Assembly (NCBI GenBank): GCA_013044465.1
Contig: JABEUL010000089.1
Span: 1 to 33,428 of the forward strand
Direction of reading: 5' to 3'
Length of the DNA stretch: 33,428 nucleotides
Origin: Acidimicrobiales bacterium
GTDB lineage: Bacteria; Actinomycetota; Acidimicrobiia; Acidimicrobiales; JABEUL01
The translations under genes were made by a program, and so were the position numbers. Shown one piece after another: positions 17,539 to 26,054 of the stretch; within the stretch, counting starts at the first letter, position 1; each line of letters starts with the position of its first letter. The notes beneath the pieces were generated by a model. That model was not told the origin of the DNA. It ran no database searches and was given only the letters and a program-made list of their open reading frames with translations.

Positions 17539-19445
17539 AAGAGAGCAATTCAGGGTCGCCAAAGAAACCCAATAAGTGGTCAGGATCCCTGACCCGAAAA
17601 GGAGCGGCCGAAGTCGGTCGACAAAATAGACCATTCAAAGATCGAGATGGATCCGATCAAAGAGATGACAGGCCCTATAGGTCCCGTGAAGGTGGCACAC
17701 CTTGGCGAGGTGAAAAGAGAAGCTTCAACGACAGAGACAGGTCCGAACAAAGAGATGACAGGCCATACAGATCTCGTGAAGGCGGTACTCCCTGGCGAGG
17801 TGAGGACAAGCCCAGAGGTGATAGGGATCGATCCGGGCAAGGAGAGGGAAGACCCTTTAGGTCTCGTGATGGGGGAGCCCCGTATAGATCTCGTGAAGGT
17901 GGCGCTCCATATAGATCTCGTGATGGGGGAGCCCCGTATAGATCTCGTGAAGGCGGTACTCCCTGGCGAGGTGAGGACAAGCCCAGAGGTGATAGGGATC
18001 GATCCAGTCAAGGAGAGAGACGACCCTTTAGAGAGAGAAGCGATGGCCCTCCCTGGCGATCGCAGGACTCACAAAGAGGCAGGTCGTATTCGGGCGAAGA
18101 TAGGAAACCTTGGAGATCAGAAAGTGGTGAGCCCAGGAGGTTCTCTGAAAACCGTGAACGAAGCGGTGGAGGTTCTAGAGGATATGGGGGGTCCAGAGAT
18201 TCAAGAGACCGTGATTTTGGAAGCAGAGGAGCACCGTTTAGATCCGATCGAGATAGAAGCTCATCGAGATACTCAAACGACGAGCGACCCCGTCGTGATG
18301 GTAGTTCTGGGGAATGGAGAGAGAAAAGGCAGTCATTCTCAGACAGCAGGTCCTCAGGGCCAAGAGGCCAAGGTGGTTCCCCCAAACCATTCAAAACCGC
18401 GCAAGAAAAGGGATTACTTGGTGGCATAGTCATCGGCAAAAGGTCAGTAGCTGAACTTATCAAGAAAAATTCGCGAAAGATTTATGAGATATTAGTTGCC
18501 CACGATTACACTGAAGGCCACGACGATTCAGAAGATATCGAATCAATAATTGCCCAAAGTGGAGTCACGACTAGATCCGTAAGCAAGAGAGAACTAGATG
18601 ATATTGCCGGGACCTACTCCCACCAGGGCGTTGTGGCAAAATGTCGACCGATTGATTCCATTACGCTTGACCAGTTACTCGAAATATTATCCGGGTCCAA
18701 AGTAAGCGTTGACGAAAAAGCATCTGTAGATTCATCAGAAGTGGAAGACTTTGACAGTGAGTCAGATGTTGAAGAATTAGACGACGAACTTTTGGCCCAA
18801 GATGATGAAGACGATGCATTCGATGAAGTTTTTGAAGCTGAATCTATAACTGATGAAATATCGGCGAACGAAGAGATTGCCGAAGAAGTCATTGAAGTTG
18901 AGTTAACTGATATTGAATTATTGGATCAAGAAGATTTAGATGAAAAAGTATCAGAGCCTGCAATTGAGCCTGCAAATATAGTTGGAGCACCAATCATTTT
19001 GGTTCTAGATGGCATTACAGATCCTCAGAACTTGGGAGCTATTCTTAGATCGGCAGCTTGTTCGGGTGTCAAAGGAGTAGTTTTGCCGGCACAAAGAAGT
19101 GCCAAGTTGACACCTGCTGTGACCAAAGTTGCAGCTGGTGGAGTTGAATACATTAGCTTTGTAGAAGTTGGCGGCATTCCGGCTGCATTGATGGAACTTG
19201 CTTCCAAGGGTGTAGAGATTATTGGCCTCGACTCAAGTGGTGATACCTCAATATTTGAACTACCTGTCCATGATGGGCTTCGAGCACTTGTAGTTGGTTC
19301 CGAGGGGAGCGGACTGTCAAGGCTTACTAAAATTAGATGTGATTTATTAGCCAACATTCCTCACGGTGGAGGCCCTGAGTCTCTAAATGTCAGCGTTGCC
19401 ACTGGGATAGCTCTCTTTGAGCTTTGTAAGAGTTACCTGGGTTAA
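17535..19445 (+). CDS. rlmB: TrmH/SPOUT family 23S rRNA (guanosine-2'-O-)-methyltransferase with long repetitive N-terminal extension
   Basis: LLGGIVIGKRSVAELI (substrate-binding domain), LVLDGITDPQNLGAILRSAACSGVKGVVLP, LVVGSEGSGLSRLTKIRCDLLANIPHGGGPESLNVSVATGIALFE (SPOUT knot). Confidence 0.92.
   Translation: MKESNSGSPKKPNKWSGSLTRKGAAEVGRQNRPFKDRDGSDQRDDRPYRSREGGTPWRGEKRSFNDRDRSEQRDDRPYRSREGGTPWRGEDKPRGDRDRSGQGEGRPFRSRDGGAPYRSREGGAPYRSRDGGAPYRSREGGTPWRGEDKPRGDRDRSSQGERRPFRERSDGPPWRSQDSQRGRSYSGEDRKPWRSESGEPRRFSENRERSGGGSRGYGGSRDSRDRDFGSRGAPFRSDRDRSSSRYSNDERPRRDGSSGEWREKRQSFSDSRSSGPRGQGGSPKPFKTAQEKGLLGGIVIGKRSVAELIKKNSRKIYEILVAHDYTEGHDDSEDIESIIAQSGVTTRSVSKRELDDIAGTYSHQGVVAKCRPIDSITLDQLLEILSGSKVSVDEKASVDSSEVEDFDSESDVEELDDELLAQDDEDDAFDEVFEAESITDEISANEEIAEEVIEVELTDIELLDQEDLDEKVSEPAIEPANIVGAPIILVLDGITDPQNLGAILRSAACSGVKGVVLPAQRSAKLTPAVTKVAAGGVEYISFVEVGGIPAALMELASKGVEIIGLDSSGDTSIFELPVHDGLRALVVGSEGSGLSRLTKIRCDLLANIPHGGGPESLNVSVATGIALFELCKSYLG
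17769..18005 (+). repeat. In-CDS tandem duplications (171-bp and 54-bp periods)
   Basis: 66-bp identical blocks at 17769-17834 and 17940-18005. A 54-bp offset repeat of tctcgtgatgggggagccccgtatagatctcgtgaagg begins at 17862 and 17916. Confidence 0.9.
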
Positions 19446-19534
19446 TTTGTACAGTCGCTTCGGGAAAATAATTATTTTCTCTACAAGCCATTCTCGACTT
19501 GACCTTTAGCGGAGTATGAATAAGTATTGAGATT

Positions 19535-20533
19535 ATGCAACATAGACACCTAGGATCAAGCGGACTTAAAGTTTCGGCTTTAACTTACGGAAATTGGATT
19601 ACTCACGGAAGCCAAGTGGATGATGACGCAGCATTGGCTTGCGTACATGCTGCGCTTGACCTTGGTATCACAACGTTTGACACAGCAGATGTTTATGCAG
19701 GCACCGAAGCTGAAAAGGTTTTAGGGAAGGCACTATCAGGCCAGAGGCGAGAGGGACTTGAGATTGCGACCAAGGTATTTTGGCCCACAGGACCTGGAGT
19801 AAATGACCGAGGTTTGTCGAGAAAACACATAATGGAGTCCATTGAAGGCTCTCTTAGGCGTCTTCAAGTCGACTATGTCGATCTCTACCAAGCCCATCGC
19901 TTCGATCATGAGACACCAGTTGAAGAAACTGTAGCTGCCTTTGACGATCTCATCAGACAGGGAAAAGTGCTTTATGTAGGAGTTTCCGAGTGGCGACGTG
20001 AGGAAATAAAAGCATACCTTGACATCGCAGACGCCAGCCATCGAAGTCGACTTGTTTCCAACCAGCCCCAGTATTCAATTTTATGGAGAGTTATTGAATC
20101 TGAAGTTGTGCCTTTTTGTCTGGACCAAGGCATTGGCCAGATAGTCTGGTCACCACTTGCACAAGGAGTACTGACGGGGAAATATCACCTAGGTGAGCCT
20201 CCTCCGGCTGGTTCTCGGGCGACTGATCCAACCGGATCTAATTTTCTGCAAGGTTATCTAAGAGACAAGGTTCTCGAAGCAATAGACCGTCTTAGGCCAG
20301 TGGCCAAAGAGGCTGGTCTTTCAATGGCAGTCATGTCTTTAGCGTGGGTACTTTCTAGACCTGGGATTTCTTCGGCAATTGTCGGTGCTACTCGGCCCGA
20401 ACAGTTGGAGGAAAATGTAGTAGCTGCCAATGTGACACTGGGGCAAGATGTCTTAGAAGCAATTGATGAGGCGGTTCAAGATGTGGCAATAACAGATCCA
20501 GCAAAAACAGTGAGTCCCCCGCAACGCCCGTAG
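19535..20533 (+). CDS. Aldo/keto reductase (Kv-beta-like subfamily)
   Basis: HRHLGSSGLKVSALTYGNW, FDTADVYAGTEAEKVLGKAL, DYVDLYQAHRFD, VSNQPQYSILWR, SSAIVGATRPEQLEENV. Confidence 0.95.
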   Translation: MQHRHLGSSGLKVSALTYGNWITHGSQVDDDAALACVHAALDLGITTFDTADVYAGTEAEKVLGKALSGQRREGLEIATKVFWPTGPGVNDRGLSRKHIMESIEGSLRRLQVDYVDLYQAHRFDHETPVEETVAAFDDLIRQGKVLYVGVSEWRREEIKAYLDIADASHRSRLVSNQPQYSILWRVIESEVVPFCLDQGIGQIVWSPLAQGVLTGKYHLGEPPPAGSRATDPTGSNFLQGYLRDKVLEAIDRLRPVAKEAGLSMAVMSLAWVLSRPGISSAIVGATRPEQLEENVVAANVTLGQDVLEAIDEAVQDVAITDPAKTVSPPQRP

Positions 20534-20627
20534 GGAAATTGATCAAGTATCTAGGGCAAACTACAATGCCAAGCTAATTCAAGAAGCATTTTTAAAGCCT
20601 TGTGCTAAGCCAATTGTCACCTTTTAT

Positions 20628-21860
20628 CTAGAAACCAGTAATGCGCTCCATTAATGCTAAGTAATCACTGGCTAATTTGGTTCTATCAAAGTTCTCTTCC
20701 ACATAGGACCTTCCAGATTTGCCCATTGCCTCCCTTAAAAATTCTGAATCTGACAACTTTTTGATAGCTTCGGCTAAGAGTTCGGGATTCTCGGGAGGGA
20801 CTACAACTGCACCTGAGTCAGTCAGTATCTTGGCAGGTTCCCCGGATAGTGAGCCTATTACAGCTTTTTTGGAGGCTAAGTATTCAAATATTTTGGATGG
20901 GATAAAACTCGTGAAAAGCGGGACGTCACGAAGTGGAACTAAGCATATGTCACTAGCGCCCAATATCAGAGGTACTCTCTCACGCGGTTGACCAGGCAAA
21001 AAAGTTACGTTTTGAATGTCGTTGTTTTCAACATAGTCAATCAGATCTTTTTTAGCAGCACCTTCTCCGACAAAAGCAAAATGTAAATTGCTCTTATCTT
21101 TTAGCAGCAGCGCTGTTTTAGCTATTGATACCAAACCATGAGAAATCCCGTGGGCGCCAATATAGAGAACAACAATATCGTCTCTACTTGCACCAAGTTC
21201 TTTTTTGATATCCAAATCACATGGAGTTGCCCCAAACTTGTCGAGGTCGACGCCATTTCTAATTACTGTTATCTTTTCTCGGGGCACTCCTCGTGAGACT
21301 AAATTGTCTAAAAAGCCCTCAGTGACTACTACAACTGCGTCACTTACACGATAGGCGCAAAGCTCAAGTGCCTCAAGTATTTTAATTATTGTTTTGTTAG
21401 TTAGTACTCCAAGTTCCACAAAGATAGCGGGCCAGAGATCTCTGATCTCCACTATGAGTTTTGCTCGCTTGACTTTAGAGATTACCCAGGCGGAGAAGAT
21501 AGAAAAAAATGTGGGAGAAGAAACTATGACAATATCTGGTCTACCCACCTTGGTTATTCCTAACAAAATGGATGTAATCATAAAAGACAGGTGACCTAAA
21601 GTTTTTTTGACAAATCCTTCGTTGGGAGTTGCATATAACCACGTTCTAATGACCTTATAGCCATCGATAAATTCTTCCCTCACTACTGCACCTTGGTACT
21701 TTGATGGGATAATTCCTGTGGGATGATTTGGCATGCCTGTGAGCACAGTAACCTCGTGGCCAGATTTTACCCAAGAGGCAGCCATCTCAGAGAGGCGGGC
21801 CTGAGGAGCGCCTATTTCGGGCGGAAAGTAATGGGAAACTAAGAGTATTTTCATGATCAA
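20628..21860 (-). CDS. Glycosyltransferase family 4 (WbuB-like)
   Basis: LLVSHYFPPEIGAPQARLSEMAASWVKSGHEVTVLTGMPNHPTG; VIRNGVDLDKF; IPSKIFEYLASKKAVIG. Confidence 0.92.
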   Translation of the reverse strand: MIMKILLVSHYFPPEIGAPQARLSEMAASWVKSGHEVTVLTGMPNHPTGIIPSKYQGAVVREEFIDGYKVIRTWLYATPNEGFVKKTLGHLSFMITSILLGITKVGRPDIVIVSSPTFFSIFSAWVISKVKRAKLIVEIRDLWPAIFVELGVLTNKTIIKILEALELCAYRVSDAVVVVTEGFLDNLVSRGVPREKITVIRNGVDLDKFGATPCDLDIKKELGASRDDIVVLYIGAHGISHGLVSIAKTALLLKDKSNLHFAFVGEGAAKKDLIDYVENNDIQNVTFLPGQPRERVPLILGASDICLVPLRDVPLFTSFIPSKIFEYLASKKAVIGSLSGEPAKILTDSGAVVVPPENPELLAEAIKKLSDSEFLREAMGKSGRSYVEENFDRTKLASDYLALMERITGF

Positions 21861-22888
21861 GTCAATTTGTTTTCAATTTTAATGTTGGCAAGCTTATCTG
21901 TGAAGTTAGGAAGATATAGGTAAAAAATGGCAATCAGTATGATCCCAAAATCATTAAGCACGTGGTCCAATATAGTGGCATGCAAGTTGCCAACTCCCAA
22001 AACTCCACAGAGGATAGAGAGTATCCCATAGATGCTTGATACTGACATATGCGCATAACCTCTCTGGTGCAACCTTTGATATGCATGGCTTTTGTGCGCC
22101 TCAAAAAGCTTCTCTTTTCGCCAGGCTCTCTTGATAACAGTTGTAGATGTATCAGCTATTGAAAGCACTACAGGCGCAATAATTGCATCTAGTGGCACAT
22201 GTTTTGAAATGGCGACCACAACTGTGCTTGCAATGATGGAGCCCCAACCATAGCTTCCCACATCCCCTGCAAAGGTCTTGGACCTAAAGCAGTTAAATGC
22301 TCCAAAACCAAGTGCACCCCCAATGAGTGCACCTGAGAGCAGTAGCAACCACTGCAAATGCAGCTCGGAGGCAAATATTGCCCAGAATAATCCTGTTACT
22401 GCCACTCCAATTGCGGTAATTCCATCAATGCCATCCATGAAGTTCCATGCGTTGATGAATCCAACAATAAAAATGATCCCAACAATAATTGCAGCTATCT
22501 TGAATGAGGGACTAAAACTTGATGGGATGAATGAAGCGAGCGAAATAGATAACGATATTGTTAGAAGAAGAATGAGGCGAAGTAGGGGTTTCAACCCCTT
22601 AATATCATCGGCCAAACCAACTGATGACGATATTAATACGGCTATCGGAAGAACCAAAAGTGGCCAAGTTCGAAACTGACTTATTGAACCTATAAGGAAA
22701 AGAGTCACCACTATTGCTACTAACGATCCCCCGCGTGGGACTGGCACTGAATGGGATGAGCGGTGATTTGGGGTGTCGAAGTGACCTTGTTTCCGCAGAA
22801 ATGTTATTAAAAAAGGAGTTATAAGTAAGGTGGCAAGAGTACCTATACCTAAGTAAGCAGCGAAAACCATACTCTTCCAATGGTACAA
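21857..22888 (-). CDS. Polyprenyl-phosphate sugar-1-phosphate transferase (MraY/WecA family)
   Basis: TPNHRSSHSVPVPRGGSLVAI, GLADDIKGL, NAWNFMDGIDGITA, FAGDVGSYGWG, AHKSHAYQRLHQRGYAH. 4-bp overlap with the downstream GT4 gene. ATG near 22870 is an alternative start. Confidence 0.92.
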   Translation of the reverse strand: MYHWKSMVFAAYLGIGTLATLLITPFLITFLRKQGHFDTPNHRSSHSVPVPRGGSLVAIVVTLFLIGSISQFRTWPLLVLPIAVLISSSVGLADDIKGLKPLLRLILLLTISLSISLASFIPSSFSPSFKIAAIIVGIIFIVGFINAWNFMDGIDGITAIGVAVTGLFWAIFASELHLQWLLLLSGALIGGALGFGAFNCFRSKTFAGDVGSYGWGSIIASTVVVAISKHVPLDAIIAPVVLSIADTSTTVIKRAWRKEKLFEAHKSHAYQRLHQRGYAHMSVSSIYGILSILCGVLGVGNLHATILDHVLNDFGIILIAIFYLYLPNFTDKLANIKIENKLT

Positions 22889-23038
22889 GTTTCGAGTCAG
22901 TTGAAATGATCAATGATGAGAGCTTCGTTGGAAAATAGGGACAGTCGCTTTAATTTCTAGATTTTGCAAAGCAGTGTTAAAAGGCAGCTCTTGAGCCAAT
23001 GTCAATATCAGGCACAGTAATTGTGGCAATATTAAGAG

Positions 23039-24322
23039 ATGGAAAGATCCCACGACATGGCGGTTCATGGAAAACTAGTAGTTATTGGCCAGGGATACGT
23101 TGGCCTCCCACTTTCAATGCGAGCAGTCGAGGTCGGGTACCGAGTAATCGGTTTTGACGTGGATAAGTCTCGAGTAGACCTGTTAGCTTCTGGGATTACC
23201 TATATTGAAGATGTAACTTCAAACCAAATCAAAAGTGCCTTGGAAACTGACCGTTTTCAGCCATCATTTGATCCTAGTGATATTGATGACTTTGATTTTT
23301 GCGTAATTACAGTTCCAACTCCCCTTCGAGATGGACTTCCCGATCTCTCTTACATCACGGCAGCTTCCGCCATGATTGGCACAAGAATCAAAAAGGGTTC
23401 TTCGGTTATTTTGGAATCCACCACTTATCCAGGAACTACTTCTGAGCTAGTGCTTCCTGAACTCGAGAGGCTGAGCAACTTGGTGGCGGGAGTCGATTTC
23501 TACCTTGGCTATAGTCCAGAGAGAATTGATCCTGGAAACCCGAATTTCAATTTTATCAATACTCCTAAATTGGTTTCAGGGATCAATAAGGACTCGTTAG
23601 AAGCAATAAGTAATTTTTACAAGGACTTAGTTGATGAGACCGTTGAGCTTAAATCACCAGCCGAAGCCGAGATGGCAAAGCTATTGGAAAATACATTTAG
23701 GCATGTAAACGTAGCACTTGTTAATGAATTGGCTGTTTTTGCAAATGAGCTTGGAATTGATGTTTGGGAGGCCATCAGGGGAGCTGCTAGCAAGCCATTT
23801 GGTTTTATGCCTTTTTTCCCAGGACCAGGTGTAGGGGGTCACTGCTTGCCCATAGATCCATCGTATCTATCTTGGAAAGTCAAATTGCAGTTGGGTGAGA
23901 ATTTTAGATTTGTCGAGTTGGCAAATGATATCAATCATCACATGCCTCAGTTTGTTTCGAGAAGAGTGATGCTAGGCCTCAATGAAAGAGGGAAGGCTGT
24001 TAAGGGTTCAAACATTGTACTCGCGGGTCTTGCCTACAAGCCCAATACCTCCGATGCCAGAGAATCCCCTGGAGTTTCTGTGGCAGCTTCACTAATAGAG
24101 CTTGGGGCAAGGGTCATAGCGTGTGATCCTCTAGTTCGAAGAGAAGATGTCAATTTGTCACTCGAATGGAGAGATTTCAGCAAAGAGATAATGAAAGAGG
24201 CAGACGTAGTGGTGATACTTGCTCCTCATAGAGATTTTGATTTAAATGAAATCGTTGAGAATGCGAGTTATATATTAGATACAAGGCATGTCCTAGTCGG
24301 AGAAAATGTTGAGTACCTGTAG
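23039..24322 (+). CDS. wecC: Nucleotide-sugar dehydrogenase (UDP-ManNAc/GlcNAc dehydrogenase type)
   Basis: VVIGQGYVGLPLSMRAVEVGYRVIGFDVD, TVPTPL, ESTTYPGTT, FFPGPGVGGHCLPIDPSYLSWK, AGLAYKPNTSDARESPG. Confidence 0.88.
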   Translation: MERSHDMAVHGKLVVIGQGYVGLPLSMRAVEVGYRVIGFDVDKSRVDLLASGITYIEDVTSNQIKSALETDRFQPSFDPSDIDDFDFCVITVPTPLRDGLPDLSYITAASAMIGTRIKKGSSVILESTTYPGTTSELVLPELERLSNLVAGVDFYLGYSPERIDPGNPNFNFINTPKLVSGINKDSLEAISNFYKDLVDETVELKSPAEAEMAKLLENTFRHVNVALVNELAVFANELGIDVWEAIRGAASKPFGFMPFFPGPGVGGHCLPIDPSYLSWKVKLQLGENFRFVELANDINHHMPQFVSRRVMLGLNERGKAVKGSNIVLAGLAYKPNTSDARESPGVSVAASLIELGARVIACDPLVRREDVNLSLEWRDFSKEIMKEADVVVILAPHRDFDLNEIVENASYILDTRHVLVGENVEYL

Positions 24323-24360
24323 TACTGCCTATTTGTTGATCCCATCAATAGGAAAATGAC

Positions 24361-25437
24361 TTGAAGATTTTAGTGGTGGCCGGAGCACGGCCCAATTTCA
24401 TGAAAGTTGCTCCAATTCTAAAAGAACTAGAGGCGAAGGGAATTGAGAATTTACTCGTACACACTGGGCAGCACTATGACCCACTTCTCTCTGACGTATT
24501 CTTTGCTGACTTGGGAATAAGGGAGCCTGATTATTCACTGGATGTTGGATCTGGTTCACATGCCCATCAAACTGCTCGAGTAATGGAGGCCTTCGAGTCT
24601 TTGGTGCAAGAAGTGTCTCCAGATGTAGTGATAGTAGTGGGGGATGTTAACTCTACTTTGGGATGTGCGCTAGTTGGCGCCAAAGCACCATGTAAGGTGG
24701 CCCACGTTGAGGCAGGGCTTAGAAGCAGGGACTGGACTATGCCTGAAGAAGTTAATAGGGTAGCTGTTGATCATGTGAGTGATTACTTGTTTGCGCCATC
24801 TCCTGATGCGGTTGAAAATTTGGAAAAAGAGGGTCTCGGAAAAAAGTCATATTTGGTTGGGAATGTAATGGTGGATACTTTATTATCCTCACTTCCCCTT
24901 GTTGAGAAATCTACAATTATGGAAAAACTTGGCATAGTTGGAGAGAACTACGCACTTGTTACTTTGCACCGACCTTCAAATGTCGATGATCCCGAGACAT
25001 TGCAGACTCTTTTAGAAGCCCTAGAAAAAATCAGCCAAGCCTGCAAAATTGTTTTTCCCATTCATCCGAGAACTCTTTTGAAACTGGAAGATACGACTAT
25101 TTCTCCAAATATCATTACTACCGAACCGGTCGGTTACCTTGACTGCATTGCCTTAGAGAAACACGCAAAAGTTGTTCTTACTGATTCAGGAGGAATACAA
25201 GAAGAAACTACAGTACTAGGCACACCTTGCTTAACGCTACGCGAATCAACTGAGCGGCCAATTACAGTCTCTCAAGGAACTAATCAAGTAGTGGGCACTG
25301 ACGTAAAGATTATTGTTGAAAAATCGTTGGAAATAATTAAAAACGGTTACCTTAAAAGATCACCTGCACTATGGGACGGAAAAGCCTCAGAGCGAATTGT
25401 AAATATTCTTGCTACGAATTGGGCCTCTCGCTACTGA
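24361..25437 (+). CDS. wecB: UDP-N-acetylglucosamine 2-epimerase (non-hydrolysing)
   Basis: GARPNFMKVAPILKEL, VHTGQHYDPLLSDVFF, HVEAGLRSRDWTMPEEVNRVAVDHVSDYLFAPS, TLHRPSNVD, LTDSGGIQEETTVLGTPCLTLRESTERP. Confidence 0.95.
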   Translation: MKILVVAGARPNFMKVAPILKELEAKGIENLLVHTGQHYDPLLSDVFFADLGIREPDYSLDVGSGSHAHQTARVMEAFESLVQEVSPDVVIVVGDVNSTLGCALVGAKAPCKVAHVEAGLRSRDWTMPEEVNRVAVDHVSDYLFAPSPDAVENLEKEGLGKKSYLVGNVMVDTLLSSLPLVEKSTIMEKLGIVGENYALVTLHRPSNVDDPETLQTLLEALEKISQACKIVFPIHPRTLLKLEDTTISPNIITTEPVGYLDCIALEKHAKVVLTDSGGIQEETTVLGTPCLTLRESTERPITVSQGTNQVVGTDVKIIVEKSLEIIKNGYLKRSPALWDGKASERIVNILATNWASRY

Positions 25438-26054
25438 GTAGGAAGGTAACTGGCTGCTTCTTTGGCTGTACAGGTGAATCCACTTGGTGCCTGGGTAATG
25501 GAGTTGCTACTTTGGCCATTTATGAAGATTAGATAACAGTTTCCATATCCAGAGCTCACCGCAGCATAAACAAACCCAATAGTATTGGGTAGATCAGTCG
25601 GCTCAGCTAGTGCACTAACCTCGAATGGTCCAGTAGATGCTATTGAATCAGGAATAATAGTTAGCTTTCCCAATCTCCATGGGGTGTTTGAATTAGTCGG
25701 CAAAAAGCTCGCAGAGGTTGATACTATTTGGTTCGCCAAGTAATTGAGACTTGCCTGAGCATTATTCTGCGCATTGTTCTTTTCAGTATGAATCGCGTAG
25801 ATCGGAATCACAATGGAGGCAAGAATTGCAAATGTCGCGATTGCCACATAGGTATAGACTCGACTCACAAAAATCCAATGATCACGTGCTTTGTTAATTT
25901 CGACACGTTTCTTCAATTTCTTATATTGGTGCTGGTAGATAAGGGCTGCAACTGTGCCTATCCAGAAATACCAGCCTGCGGCGAATTTGACACTTCTGTA
26001 TGCATACTCATTTGCCAGCTGATCTTCATAATGGTTGTTAGTAGATTCAGTCAC
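25431..26054 (-). CDS. Hypothetical protein with two TM segments and extracytoplasmic domain
   Basis: TMs around FAAGWYFWIGTVAALIY and VYTYVAIATFAILASIVIPIYAI, then a soluble domain with two Cys. 4-bp overlap with the upstream gene. Confidence 0.7.
   Translation of the reverse strand: MTESTNNHYEDQLANEYAYRSVKFAAGWYFWIGTVAALIYQHQYKKLKKRVEINKARDHWIFVSRVYTYVAIATFAILASIVIPIYAIHTEKNNAQNNAQASLNYLANQIVSTSASFLPTNSNTPWRLGKLTIIPDSIASTGPFEVSALAEPTDLPNTIGFVYAAVSSGYGNCYLIFINGQSSNSITQAPSGFTCTAKEAASYLPTQ

Noticed and set aside
17580-18429. Long overlapping ORFs (+ strand 17647-18429, 260 aa; - strand 17580-18011 and 17675-17980; - strand 18008-18463) inside rlmB
   Set aside because: By-products of stop-poor repetitive DNA. 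They inherit the repeat period and have no plausible domains or start signals, while the rlmB frame is continuous with a clear catalytic core.
25431-25437. Convergent 7-bp overlap of the wecB and 207-aa gene stop codons (ctactga)
   Set aside because: Short tail-to-tail overlaps are common in compact genomes; no special function implied.
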